64,000 nucleotides of DNA, taken from the NCBI GenBank assembly GCA_030765065.1, contig CM060979.1, positions 14,289,001-14,353,000 of the forward strand, written 5' to 3'. Positions 47,500-57,309 of this stretch are shown piece by piece (within the stretch, counting starts at the first letter, position 1; each line of letters begins with the position of its first letter). The DNA comes from Deroplatys truncata (Eukaryota > Arthropoda > Insecta > Mantodea > Mantidae). Position numbers and translations under genes: made by a program. Under the pieces are notes generated by a model. That model searched no databases. It saw only the letters and a program-made list of their open reading frames with translations, and was not told the DNA's origin.

Positions 47500-48480
47500 A
47501 AGAATGCCCAACAGATGCTACCACAATACTGGTTTAAAATGGCTGTCTCGCTTGCGACGTGCATCAACGAAGAACAATGTTCTGTCATACATTTTCTGAG
47601 CAGTGAAGGTACGAAACCTATTGAAATCCATCAGCAAATGAAGGTCCAGTATGGTTATGCATGTTTATCACTGCAGCAAATGCACGAATGCAGTAGAAAT
47701 TCAGATGCTCCCCGCCCAGGTCACGCACACTAGAGTCTATTGCAGCAGTTGAAGCCATTGTAATGGAAAATCGCTGTGTGATGGTGGATGAAATAGCCGC
47801 AAATCTGAACATAAGTCATGACTCAGCACATCATGTTATTCATAAGTTTCACATAGTGTCTGCAAGGTGGCTGCCACAGCAGCTCACTCCAGAGCTAAAG
47901 AACGACGCGTGGATGCCTGTGAGGAACGTTTGCAGCACTTTGAAGCAGAAGGTGATGACTTCCTTGCAAGAATTGTTACAGAAGACGAAACCTGAGTACA
48001 CTACCAGGAGAGTAAGTAAGGAATGATGCCATTTCTGCTCACCAAAATTCAGGAAGTTCCGGATGTAGCCATCTGCAGGGAAGGTTATGCCAACTCTCTT
48101 ATGGGATAAACAAGACATTATCTTGGAACATTGCATGCCTAGAGGAAACATCATCACCAGTGCATCATATTCCACTACATTGAAAAATCATCTTCAGTCT
48201 GCAATCGGATCAAAGCGATATGGATGTCTGTCTACAGGTGTCATTTTGCAACATGACAGTGCTAAGCCTCATACTGCATCTGTCATGCTCACCAGACCTC
48301 ACCCAAGTGATTACCATATGTTCACACTACTCAAAGAGGTGATGGGAGGAAAGAAATTTTGTTCCGATGAAGGGGTACGGCAGACAGTGCTTGTACACGA
48401 ACCACAAGGTTTTGTTTTTTTCAGAGGAATCCATGCACTTCCAATGCGCTAGAGGACATGTGTTGAACGTCATGAGACTA
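47500..48480 (+). pseudogene. mariner transposase, degenerate
   Basis: Pieces in order on the + strand: MAVSLATCINEEQCSVIHFL (HTH 1), EGTKPIEIHQQMKVQYG, then VMVDEIAANLNISHDSAHHV (HTH 2), SARWLPQQLTPELKNDAW, TLLWDKQDIILEHCMPRGNI, STGVILQHDSAKPHTAS (second catalytic Asp region) and HPSDYHMFTLLKEVMGGKKF. The first catalytic motif region is present only as decayed sequence near 47980 (TEDETW-like). Multiple frameshifts. Terminal repeats were not located. Confidence 0.85.
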
Positions 48481-48658
48481 TGTCGAAAAATTATACACTG
48501 CATTCCCCAGTTGTTCAATAAATTAAATTAAAAGGAATATTTAAAGTTTTCATTTGACTTCCTCTGTACATTATTTGAAAAGTAGTGCATAATATACTGT
48601 ATATAGCATATTTAATAATTTATGCAGTTTTTTAATCAATTCTTATTTTGTTTTAAAG

Positions 48659-48802
48659 GTGGCAGAAAAACAGAAAAGGTTGCTAGCAGAAGCTAGAATT
48701 GCTGAGCTTGAAGCAGAAAAGAAGAAGGAGGAGGCAAAATTGGAAGAGGAGAGGCTTCTAGAGGAATTACGGAAAATGGAGACTACAGGATATAATCCTA
48801 AG
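48659..48802 (+). CDS. TCHP: Trichoplein (TCHP) exon, near C terminus
   Basis: Sixth visible exon, 48 codons, phase 0 at both ends (acceptor ttttaaag, donor aag|gtgaat). It encodes VAEKQKRLLAEARIAELEAE, an acidic/basic helix, and finally LRKMETTGYNPK. The VAE start and GY-x-PK end match the human C-terminal region (VAERRLQ... and ...QGYRPKPYG, recalled). A last short exon of about 10 residues is expected, and I find no in-phase candidate before 64000, so the final intron is probably longer than 15 kb. Confidence 0.9.
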
Positions 48803-48889
48803 GTGAATGCTTTTTCCTCTACTTGGTTTTTATTACCGTTAATGTTCTGGGTTTTAGCAAGGACATTATCATACTCTTAATCTTCTAGC

Positions 48890-49075
48890 TTCAGACTACT
48901 CACCAACATGAGTACCTGAGACTGTTAAGATAAGGACTCGTGAATGGGAGCTCTGCGGTTCAAATACTGCCAGGACCGTTCTCCCTGCCTGAGGTTCCTC
49001 ATAACTGGCAAATGCTGGACAAGTACCCTGAAACTTAAGCCTGGAGCATTTCCTTCCCAACATTTGTTTTCCCAA
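48890..49075 (+). mobile_element. Possible tRNA-derived SINE
   Basis: Contains GATAAGGACTCGTGAATGGG and a B-box-like GGTTCAAATACTGCC about 50 bp later, followed by a pyrimidine-rich body. It is adjacent to the better-supported SINE at 49085. Confidence 0.4.
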
Positions 49076-49084
49076 TTATAATTT

Positions 49085-49330
49085 AATTTCATGAGTTTTA
49101 TTTATGGACGCTCTTTAACTGCGGTGGTCCATTCTATATTGGGCGTAAAAGACCGGTAATTTTGCTCAGAGGCCTCTTTATCAGGCTTGGGGTTCTTTTA
49201 TGTGCTGTAAATCTACGACACGGGACCACCGGCTTTACTTCCCTTCCGAAGGAAGCCATGCTAAGGATTTTTATGCCCGAAAAAAAATTCGTCGCCGTCC
49301 GCCTGGTTTGAATCTGCGACCTTGGGAACT
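49085..49330 (-). mobile_element. tRNA-derived SINE, family of 55196
   Basis: Minus-strand copy of the SINE whose complete version lies at 55196-55497. It shares CATGGCTTCCTTCGGAAGGG, GAGGCCTCTGAGCAAAATTA and the tail AAAGAGCGTCCATAAATAAA. Part of the tRNA head (GGTCGCAGATTCAAACC, B box) is retained. Confidence 0.75.
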
Positions 49331-49503
49331 TTTAATGATCTAAAAACAGCAAAACATTTAAGCATTTATGACCTAAAACTTTATAAATATGACCTTAAAA
49401 GATAAAATATGACTTTATATAAGTTTATTTAAAAACATTCTTGTTGATCTTTTTTATATACCATGTAATATAAAATTCACTTCAGGACAAATTGTGAGTA
49501 CAA
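49331..49503. other. AT-rich stretch with TATGACC/TATGACT repeats
   Basis: Short motifs TATGACCT, TATGACCTT and TATGACTTT recur. Similar wording reappears at 52370-52450 (ACATGACCTATTATT, ATATGACTTTATA). This may be the other edge of the hAT remnant. Confidence 0.3.
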
Positions 49504-49505
49504 TA

Positions 49506-50670
49506 CAGTAGAATCTCGTTAGTACGTTTTTGCAGGGACCTAAGTATTTGGACGTCATAGGCAGGAAAACGTGTTAACGAAAATGCAAAATCTGCAATTT
49601 AAGAACATAGGTAATAAAAATCTAATAATTACTACGTCTCCATGGGCAATTTAAATCGATTTTGAGTACAATTTCATAGTGAATACGATCCGCATTTCCA
49701 TGTTAAATTCAATATGTTTAAATGGATTTGGATACACAAAGCCTGAGAATAAATAATTTAAGCTTTTATTTTGGTCAACTTGGATTTTTTAGGTTATGAA
49801 TGTTTTTGAGAAAATAAATTGCGAATTGTGGAAGCGGCAATAGTGGTTTTGCTGTGTGTATTATTACACACGTGATAACAATTTCTGCTAAAAAAGAAAA
49901 AATTATGAGCGTGCATCGTGTTACGAGTACAATAGACGATATTATCTTTGGTGTATACAAGACGATTTGAATACGGAGGTGTTTCCATGCAACAAATTTC
50001 GTTCCGGTCCTCTTCTGATCCTATTTTCCAAGAGAAAAGTTTTGTTTTAGCATTTTTCCCTTCTTTAAAAGCAGTTTCAATCAATTTAGGTTTGCTAACA
50101 ATCGTGTTTAAGGTTGATGGAACTTCCGCACTATATCGACATGTTTTATATTTGGATTGTGATTACATCAAGGATTTTCAGCTTTTCACTGTTGGTTATT
50201 TACCTACTACACTTTCTTTTTTTCATTGTAAATGAAAAGTTAAAATACAATCTACGGTTGTTTGGTCATCACTCAACATTAGAAACTATCGTTAGCGTTT
50301 ACCGCGTTTACCACGCCAAGGTAAAGCATTCTCTATCCCGCCCACAGAAATCGTGTCACACAAGTATTTAATGGATGCATGTGATTGGCTGCCAATATCC
50401 ACCTCGTGACCAAGGATTGACCAAAGTAGCAAATGAGGACGTCAAACTATGAACGTGTTATAATAAACGTCTACTCCCACTGTACCGATCAAGGATTGGC
50501 CAAAACAGCGAATGAGGACGTCAAAATTCAAACGTAGTAGGCGGGACCGGGAAAACGCACTAAGCAAACATTATTTATTATATTTGGTGATTTGGTGCCG
50601 GGACTTTTATAATTCAACGTAATACACGGGAAAACGTGTTAATGAGGAACGTGCTAACGAGATTCCACTG
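49506..50670 (-). mobile_element. Second Tigger/pogo-type element, decayed
   Basis: Termini CAGTAGAATCTCGTTAGTAC and (reverse) CAGTGGAATCTCGTTAGCAC, TA at 49504-49505 and 50671-50672. These are the same termini as the element at 45006. The minus strand (50230-49980) retains the CENP-B-type HTH coding region in fragments (ATTVNSEKLKILD-like, LNTIVSKPKLIETAFKEGKN). The C-terminal half is replaced by unrelated AT-rich sequence. Confidence 0.8.
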
Positions 50671-50689
50671 TAGTTACTTTTTGTAGTGT

Positions 50690-51145
50690 TTGAAAGTAGC
50701 TAGCGCTTATTTTTGAAATGTCTGCATGTGTCTGAAACAAATCAGAAGTGCAGTGAAAACAATAACATCTATCCAAACAATAACATGTTTTTACTACTGT
50801 ACACCACTTGTTTAAAGTATGCCAAATTAGTTAACATGTCCTGTCAATCTTCAGTTTCTGCAGAGTTGCACTGGATCACAAGGTGCATTTTCAAGTTTTC
50901 CATTTTCAAAGACATACGCTTGTCGCTGAGGATACTGGAAAAGCTGCTCTCCACATCACAGGAGTATATTTGATGGTGGCGAGGTCACTGCAGGCCAGCT
51001 TTGGTTCATTGCCGTCAAATGTTGTGGCATTAATCCCAGAAAGATTCACTAATTGTGCACATTGTAGAATATTCAGGATTCCGCTGGAGAACACTTTGCA
51101 ATTTGTTGTTCACCCCACACAACAATGTCTTACATCAGTGAACTA
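50690..51145 (-). pseudogene. hAT transposase C-terminal dimerisation region
   Basis: Read on the minus strand with one frame change: NEPKLACSDLATIKYTPV, then CDVESSFSSILSDKRMSLKM and ENLKMHLVIQCNSAETED. This is the conserved hAT C-terminal dimerisation motif, as in CGGBP1-like hAT proteins. The catalytic part is missing. A TIR element is inserted right next to it. Confidence 0.7.
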
Positions 51146-52232
51146 ACTACTGTCCATTCCAAACCAGAGTGCCTTTCACTGAAAACAAACTCCTTGTGTT
51201 ATCCGCGCGAAAGTAGTTTGCAATCCCCGCCCCTCCCACGTGCTCGTTGAACACTATTTAATCTATAAAAATGCGCCCTGTGTGAGAATCATAGTTCAAA
51301 ATGCAACCTGAGGTAACAATCGATTTTATAAGTATGCGACACTGAACATTTTACTTATGTCAATCACAATCCTCGGGCAAAAGTGCAACACCCAAATCCG
51401 AATCCTCCGAACATGACTCAGCTGCCGTATCGGAATCAGAACTACTCTCCAAAATAATGACAAGCTTATCTACAGCACTGTCACACTTAAAACAAGTTCC
51501 CACATTTTATCCTATTCTAAGCTCTATTGTGTCTGTTTACATTCACTGCACGCTTTGGTTACACTTCTCACCGAAACGCCTGTTAAATCCGATATTAGTT
51601 TTGTAATATGCACTAATGCAAGTGTCGCATATTTTTCTAATAGTGAGTTGAATATATGAAGTATTGTTTGTTTTTCGCCACTTTTTAACTGTTTCCCGCT
51701 TTTGTGTTTGAACAGTTTGTTCGCACTACATGCACCTTCCTCTGCCATGAGAACTGTAATACCAACTGACTAAACCACACGATTTGACCTGAGCTGAGCA
51801 TATGTGTGTTAGTGTATTATGAATGACTGCTCGCTTATCATATATCCTGTGTTACGCAAAGTGTTTATTCTGTACTCAGATAGCACCTCTGGAAATTCAT
51901 TGCTGCATTTCTTGTATATGTAAGAGAGTGGCAGTCATGCATATGGTTGGTCTTAACAAGCAAGATGCTCTTCGTGTTAGCGCAATAGCAGACGAAAATC
52001 ATATTTTGTAATCTCTTAACAGCTAGTATATATCCATTACCTTTAGCAATGAGTTCTTATGATAACCACAATAAAATGTGCAGTTATATATTTTTCCTGC
52101 ACTAATATTTCAAGGTACAATACATGTATTAAGGAACTATTTACATAAGAGTGTGTTCTTGGGTTCGTGACAAGCAGAAGCACATGCTTCTGTGTACATC
52201 AGAGGGAACTCTGGTTTGGAATGGACAGTAGT
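51146..52232. mobile_element. TIR element carrying only an HTH protein fragment
   Basis: Inverted ends ACTACTGTCCATTCCAAACC (about 26 bp match at 51146 and 52232). The only coding trace is a minus-strand HTH (51524-51748). A GC-rich promoter-like stretch with TATAAAAATGCGCC lies at 51265-51280. It appears to be a non-autonomous derivative of an IS630-like transposon. The target duplication was not resolved. Confidence 0.6.
51524..51748 (-). pseudogene. Transposase N-terminal HTH fragment
   Basis: 75 codons from MAEEGACSANKLFKHKSGKQ. LKSGEKQTILHIFNSLLEKY followed by LISDLTGVSVRSVTKACSE has the shape of the N-terminal helix-turn-helix of insect IS630-type transposases, whose catalytic half resembles the remnant at 32600-33165. 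No DDE domain follows. Confidence 0.6.
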
Positions 52233-52635
52233 GTATTACGCTGCTTCTTTACTACAGAGCTTTATTAGTAGAGCTTTGTAGTAAATGTTGCATTTATTTG
52301 TAACAATATCACATGAAATATTGTCATGTGAGCAACATCTTCATGTTTTTATTTTTGTGTCCTTGAACATATGACAAAAATATGCATTTTTGGCAAAAGT
52401 TGGCCAAAACATGACCTATTATTAAAAAAGGTGTAAATATGACTTTATAAGCACAATAAAAATACATTTTTCTACATTACAATGCCTGGATTCATGCATA
52501 AATTGTTGTAAAATTCACCCTAAGGTTCAGGTAAGACATATGATTTGTCATTAAAATCTGGGCCTTAATCACCTGTGGTGCCATATCCAGTAAGTACAAG
52601 TGTTAACACTACCAAAAGAAACAAACAAATGGAAG
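52233..52635. other. AT-rich intronic sequence
   Basis: Possibly the distal flank of the hAT remnant (AT-rich, ATATGACTTTATAAG). Nothing else recognised. Confidence 0.35.
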
Positions 52636-53493
52636 AAAAAAAGTCTTATGTGTTACACTCACATGACTTTCTCTACTCTTGTACAAACTATTTTTACAAA
52701 CTCTTATTCTCCATCTATTTCATATTAATCGAGATAAACATTTGCAGAAACGATCTTTTGACATGCAAAGAGAATTACATTTTACACATAGCGACCAGTT
52801 CTAAAAATATTAGACTATCGCTTAAGGCGTACTATGTGCCCCTTGTTTTTGTATTTGCAAGGGCAATATAGAAATACAGTAGCCTTTAAGCACATACATA
52901 TCTCTTAATAGCTGGTTCCTAGGTGCAGCACCATTCCCTTTCCCACAGATTAATACTCTTGCATATCCAAGACAAAAAAATGAATAACGAATTCCCATTT
53001 GGGAAAATAATTATTGAAAAATTTAAGGGAAAAACGAGCAATATCTCGAAAATGGTTCACTCAACAAAAAAAAAAAGTATATGACATAAATTGTGTATTT
53101 TAATGCGATCTATATTTTTTGTGTAGTAAAATTTTGTCTATCTCTTATGGTTTACCAGTTATGCAAAAGTCATTCACAATGAAGAATACTTTTGGAGACA
53201 TTCCCAGAAAATTCCAGATATAATAAAATTCAAGATGAAAATTTCTTAAACATACGATATTTTAATCAAAATCATTAGAGTCATTTTTGAGAAAATTTAA
53301 AATTTTTGAAAAATGTTACATGTAAAGGGTAATCTGGGGTGTAGGGATTTTCTTGAAAACCTTCGTGTAGCATCTCTCGAAGATACTGAACCTAAATACC
53401 AAGTTTGGTGTTTATCAGACTGTTTGTTTCTGAGTTATGCTGTTCACCGACACACACACACGCACACGCACACGCACCCACCCACCCACGCAT

Positions 53494-53544
<51 letters not shown>

Positions 53545-53675
53545 CATGTTTCCAAAAATGCTTTTTTTGGATTCAGGGGTCTCAAAATATATATTTCCGG
53601 TGAAATCTCGGTATCGAATTTTTGGGTGGAATACAATACTTCCCCTACTTACTATACGTAGTAGAGAAAGTAAAA
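52636..53675 (-). mobile_element. HINE/DINE-1-like element with an enlarged CA tract
   Basis: Complete copy from TCTTATGTGTTACACTCACA to the reversed 5' end (TACGTAGTAGAGAAAGTAAA). Middle block as in the copy at 19646. Its internal microsatellite has grown to about 94 bp and become compound. Confidence 0.82.
53449..53542. repeat. Compound (CA)n/(CACG)n/(CCCA)n microsatellite
   Basis: CA units, then CACG-, CCCA- and GCACGCA-type units, then CA again. It lies at the standard microsatellite position of a HINE copy. Confidence 0.9.
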
Positions 53676-53764
53676 AGAAGCTATTCACACAGGCTAACTT
53701 TTACAACACAATCTCAGAACATTGAATAGGTAAATTATTCTTTTATGTGTAACTTGAGAGAAAT

Positions 53765-54058
53765 TAAATTGAATTGAGTTTTATTTATGGACGCTCTTTA
53801 ACTGCTGTGGTCCTTAATGTCCCATTCGATATTGGGCTTGAAAGAATGAAAGTTTTGTTCAGAGGCCTCTTTATCAGGCTTGAGGTTCTTTTGCGTGCCA
53901 TAAATCTACGACACAGGACCACTGGCTTTACTTCCCTTCCGAAGGAAGCCATGCTAAGGATTTTTATGCCGGAAAAAAATTCATCGCCCTCCGCTGGGTT
54001 TGAATCTGCGACCTCGGGAACTAGAGGCTAACATGGTAACCACGGAGGATGACACTTG
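53765..54058 (-). mobile_element. tRNA-derived SINE, same family
   Basis: Nearly complete minus-strand copy. It begins (reverse) with the tRNA-like head GTGTCATCCTCCGTGGTTAC and CATGTTAGCCTCTAG, includes the B box GATTCAAACCC and ends AAAGAGCGTCCATAAATAAA. Confidence 0.8.
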
Positions 54059-54114
54059 AGAGAGTGGAGATGCTGCATCCCAATACAAGAGCATAGAAGT
54101 AAGTAACACATTAT

Positions 54115-54640
54115 ACCAATCAAACAAGGCAGCGCTGCAGTAATGTGTATGACCCGCAATCAGGAGGCTCTGGGTTCAATCCCCAGTGACTGCCCAGTCT
54201 GATCCATGGTTCTTTGTTTCCATGGGTCAGCAGGTGAATGCTGGGGTGGTTCATCTTCTACCGCCATTCTTCTGCCAACTCCCCATTTCCTGTATTCATC
54301 ACCTTCCTTGTCATCTGTTTCAGGGTTGTAGGTCCAGGTGACAGTGTTCGGAGGGCTGCAGCTGTGTGATGGCTGTGTACTCTGCAGAAGTTTCATCTTG
54401 ACATCCATGGACTGTTTGGCTGGAACCCGCCTCTGGGAGCTCCTTTGGGGGACTCCTGGAGGCTTGGGGCTCAATAGAGTGGGCTTGGACAGCGTTGGAA
54501 GGATTCAGTCTGGAAGCATTAGAGACCCCATCTGGCTTTGTGCCTGTTGTCATCCAGATCTGGCCACTCTTCTTTCCCCTCATCGCTTTCCCCTCCTGCG
54601 CATGTGTGCGTCCCCACCCCAACTAACTATACCTGGAATG
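54115..54640 (+). mobile_element. tRNA-derived SINE, second family
   Basis: Head with AGTAATGTGTATGACCCGC and a clear B box GGGTTCAATCCC about 30 bp later. The body is GC-rich and extends to about 54640. The 3' boundary is uncertain. Confidence 0.5.
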
Positions 54641-54701
54641 TTTTTCAAAGGTTTTTATTTTCTAAAAAGTGCTTCTAACGTTTTGGATTAAAATATCATG
54701 T

Positions 54702-54703
<2 letters not shown>

Positions 54704-54765
<62 letters not shown>
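54704..54765. repeat. (TA)n microsatellite
   Basis: About 31 TA units, at the position where related copies have AAGATATTTTTATGA. Confidence 0.95.
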
Positions 54766-54766
<1 letters not shown>

Positions 54767-55195
54767 CAAATAAAATGTATATCATCAATTTTGTGGGAAT
54801 AGCCTCTAAATTCCTCTTCATTGGGAAGGAATTTTCTATAATTTTGCATAACGGAAAAACAGTAAGTGATAGACGAAAACGTGTTACAAAAAAATATAGA
54901 ACTCTTTAAAAGGCACAATTGATTTCAAATAACTTTTTTTGTTGCATCAACCATTTCTAAGATTTCTGTCATTAATGCTTTGAGTTATTCAATAATTGCC
55001 ATCCTTTTAAAGTTCTCTTGATTTTCAGTTGTTTGTTGCGATGTCATGGAAACAGTATGGAATTTTAAAACCAGTATATAGCGTCCAGTTGTTAAACATT
55101 TGACTATCGCTGTTCTCTTTGTATCTATAACGAAATGTATAATGTAGCTGTTTCTGTAAAGGTTAAGGATTAAAGTGAATTAGAGAAAGTAGACT

Positions 55196-55497
55196 TTTCT
55201 GTCACTCTCCGTGGTGTAGTGGTTACCATGCTAGCCTCTAATTCCCAAGGTCGCGGGCTCAAACCCGGAGGAGAACGATGGCATTTTTTGGGCATAAAAA
55301 TCCTTAGCATGGCTTCCTTCGAAGGGAAGTAAAGTCGGTGGTCCCGTTTCATAGATTTACGGCACATAAAACAACCTCAAGCCTGAAGAGAGATCTCCGA
55401 GCAAAATTATCGGTCTTTCATGCCCAATATAGAATGGACGCTAAGGACCATAGTAGTTAAAGAGCGTCCATAAATAAAACTCAATTTAATTTAAATA
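55196..55497 (+). mobile_element. tRNA-derived SINE, complete copy
   Basis: The best copy of the family. The tRNA-like head reads CTCCGTGGTGTAGTGGTTAC (A box) and GCGGGCTCAAACCCGGAGG (B box). The body includes CATGGCTTCCTTCGAAGGGA, and the tail ends AAAGAGCGTCCATAAATAAA followed by ACTCAATTTAA. It is transcribed by RNA polymerase III by analogy and depends on a partner LINE that I cannot identify. Confidence 0.85.
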
Positions 55498-55571
55498 GAG
55501 TTTAGTAAGAATAATTTTTTACCCACTAGTAAGCGATAGAGGCTAGAGGAAGTCATGTAAATATAAGGTTA

Positions 55572-56325
55572 GATTTTTACTTTCTATATGGCGTACATAG
55601 TAGGTAGAGAAGGTATTGCATTGCACCCAAAAATTTGATACTGAGATTTCACTTGAAATACATGTTTTGAGGCTCCCTGAATCCAAAAATACATTTTTAC
55701 TTTCTCTACTACATATAGTAAGTAGGGGAAGTATTGTATTCCACCCAAAAATTCGATACCGAGATTTCACTGGAAATACATGTTTTGAGATCCCCTGAAT
55801 CCAAAAAAAGCATTTTTGGAAACATGTCCGTGTGTGTGTGTCTGTGTGTCTGTCTGTGAACAGCATAACTCAGAAACGAACAGTCGGATAAACACCAAAC
55901 TTGGTATTTAGGTTCAGTATCTTCCAAGGATGCGACACGCAGGTTTTCAAGAAAATCCCCCCACTCCAGATTACCCTTTACATGGAAGATTTTTCGAAAA
56001 TTTTAATTTTCTCAAAAATGGCTCTAACGATTTTGATGAAAATATCATATGTTTAAGATATTTTTATGACAATTAAAATGTATATCTTGAATTTCCTGGG
56101 AATGTCTCCAAAAGTATTCTTCATTGTGAACGACTTTTGCATAACTGGTAAACCATAAGAGATAGACAAAATTTTACTACACAAGAAATGTAGATCGCGT
56201 TAAAATACACAATTTATGTCATATACATTTTTTTTGTTGAGTGCACCATTTTCGAGATATTACTTGTTATTCCCTTAAATTTTTCAATACTTATTTTCTC
56301 AAATGGGAATTCGTTATTCATTGAG
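55572..56325 (+). mobile_element. Two HINE 5' ends in tandem
   Basis: 55572-55695 is a 5' fragment (ACTTTCTATATGGCGTACAT, TGCACCCAAAAATTTGATAC) truncated before the CA tract. It is followed at once by a second copy (55697-56325: ACTTTCTCTACTACATATAG, CA/TG tract at about 55830-55852) that breaks off in the 3' half at GGGAATTCGTTATTCATTG. Confidence 0.75.
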
Positions 56326-56665
56326 AACATTAATCACTTTATTGCTAGACATGAACATCAAACAGCAGAATTTGACAGATATTTTTGAAGCAGCCGAGTT
56401 TTCTTTTCCATCGTATATTTATAATGCTTAATCCAGCCAGTCATGTGTATTTCAAATGGGGATTCTTGAGACACTTAATTACAGCATTCTACTAAAACGT
56501 ATAACAAGCTTTTGGCTTATCTTGAAAGAGTCCGTACTCTAGATTGCATCTAGATCTTATTGCATATAAGATATTAAAATAAAATTTAAACTTCTCCATA
56601 GCTGAGTGTTTCCAAAGTGAAGTAGTGTTTTGCTAGCTAAAAGTAAAGCACTGTGCAATCAAGTA
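56326..56665. other. Intronic sequence, nothing recognised
   Basis: AT-rich. No domain or repeat signature seen. Confidence 0.4.
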
Positions 56666-57309
56666 TACGGGGTATGCAGGTATTTTTTCAAAAATAGGGG
56701 GCATAAATTCAGGTATGCATTCCCCATATGTAGACACTAAAAGAAGCCCATTAAAACGTCTGGAAGTGCTTGATTTCTGAGTTATGGCTTTCAAAACAGT
56801 GATGTTCAATGGAACGTTTTTCTTCCCGCAGATAGTTGCCGTGACAGAAGATCTTAGCAGGACACTCTGACAGTTCATTCTGAGGTGAAGGGTACATTGA
56901 GTGTTGTGTTTGGCATTCAACTGAGCGACATGTACTCAAATTAGGAGTTGGTAGAAATGCACTTCATGTATGGTAAGCTGGACGACATTTCTGTGGTGAC
57001 TCGTCGTTCGTAGCAAAAGTGGTACCTACAGCAAAGATGTCCAGATTGAATGTCTTCATTGCTGTCTGTGTGCTCATGGGAAGTTTATAGTTTGGGGAGG
57101 GGATGACCAAGATCTGCAACTCCTGATGTAGAGAAGCAGATTCTGGATTCTGTGTGCACTACTCCTTCAGTCAGTACACGTAGGTTAGCATTACAAGTAA
57201 ATGTTCCTCATACGACTGTGTACAGGCAGATTACCCTGCTCAATTCATGTTCTGCCAGTGATTTATGCAGCACTGTGCTGCAAACCCGAACTTTCTTGCC
57301 TTAGTAGTA

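Larger units (their letters stand above)
54645..55570 (+). mobile_element. Older HINE copy with a TA microsatellite and a SINE
   Basis: Second-subfamily element: ATTAAAATATCATGTCTTA, then (TA)n, then GCAAATAAAATGTATATC, GTAAGTGATAGACGAAAAC, CCAGTATATAGCGTCCAG, and after the SINE the 3' end GGAAGTCATGTAAATATAAG. The 5' part is missing. Confidence 0.65.

Noticed and set aside
55196-55280. A functional tRNA gene
   Set aside because: A and B boxes are present, but the acceptor and anticodon stems do not pair and the segment is the head of a repeated SINE.
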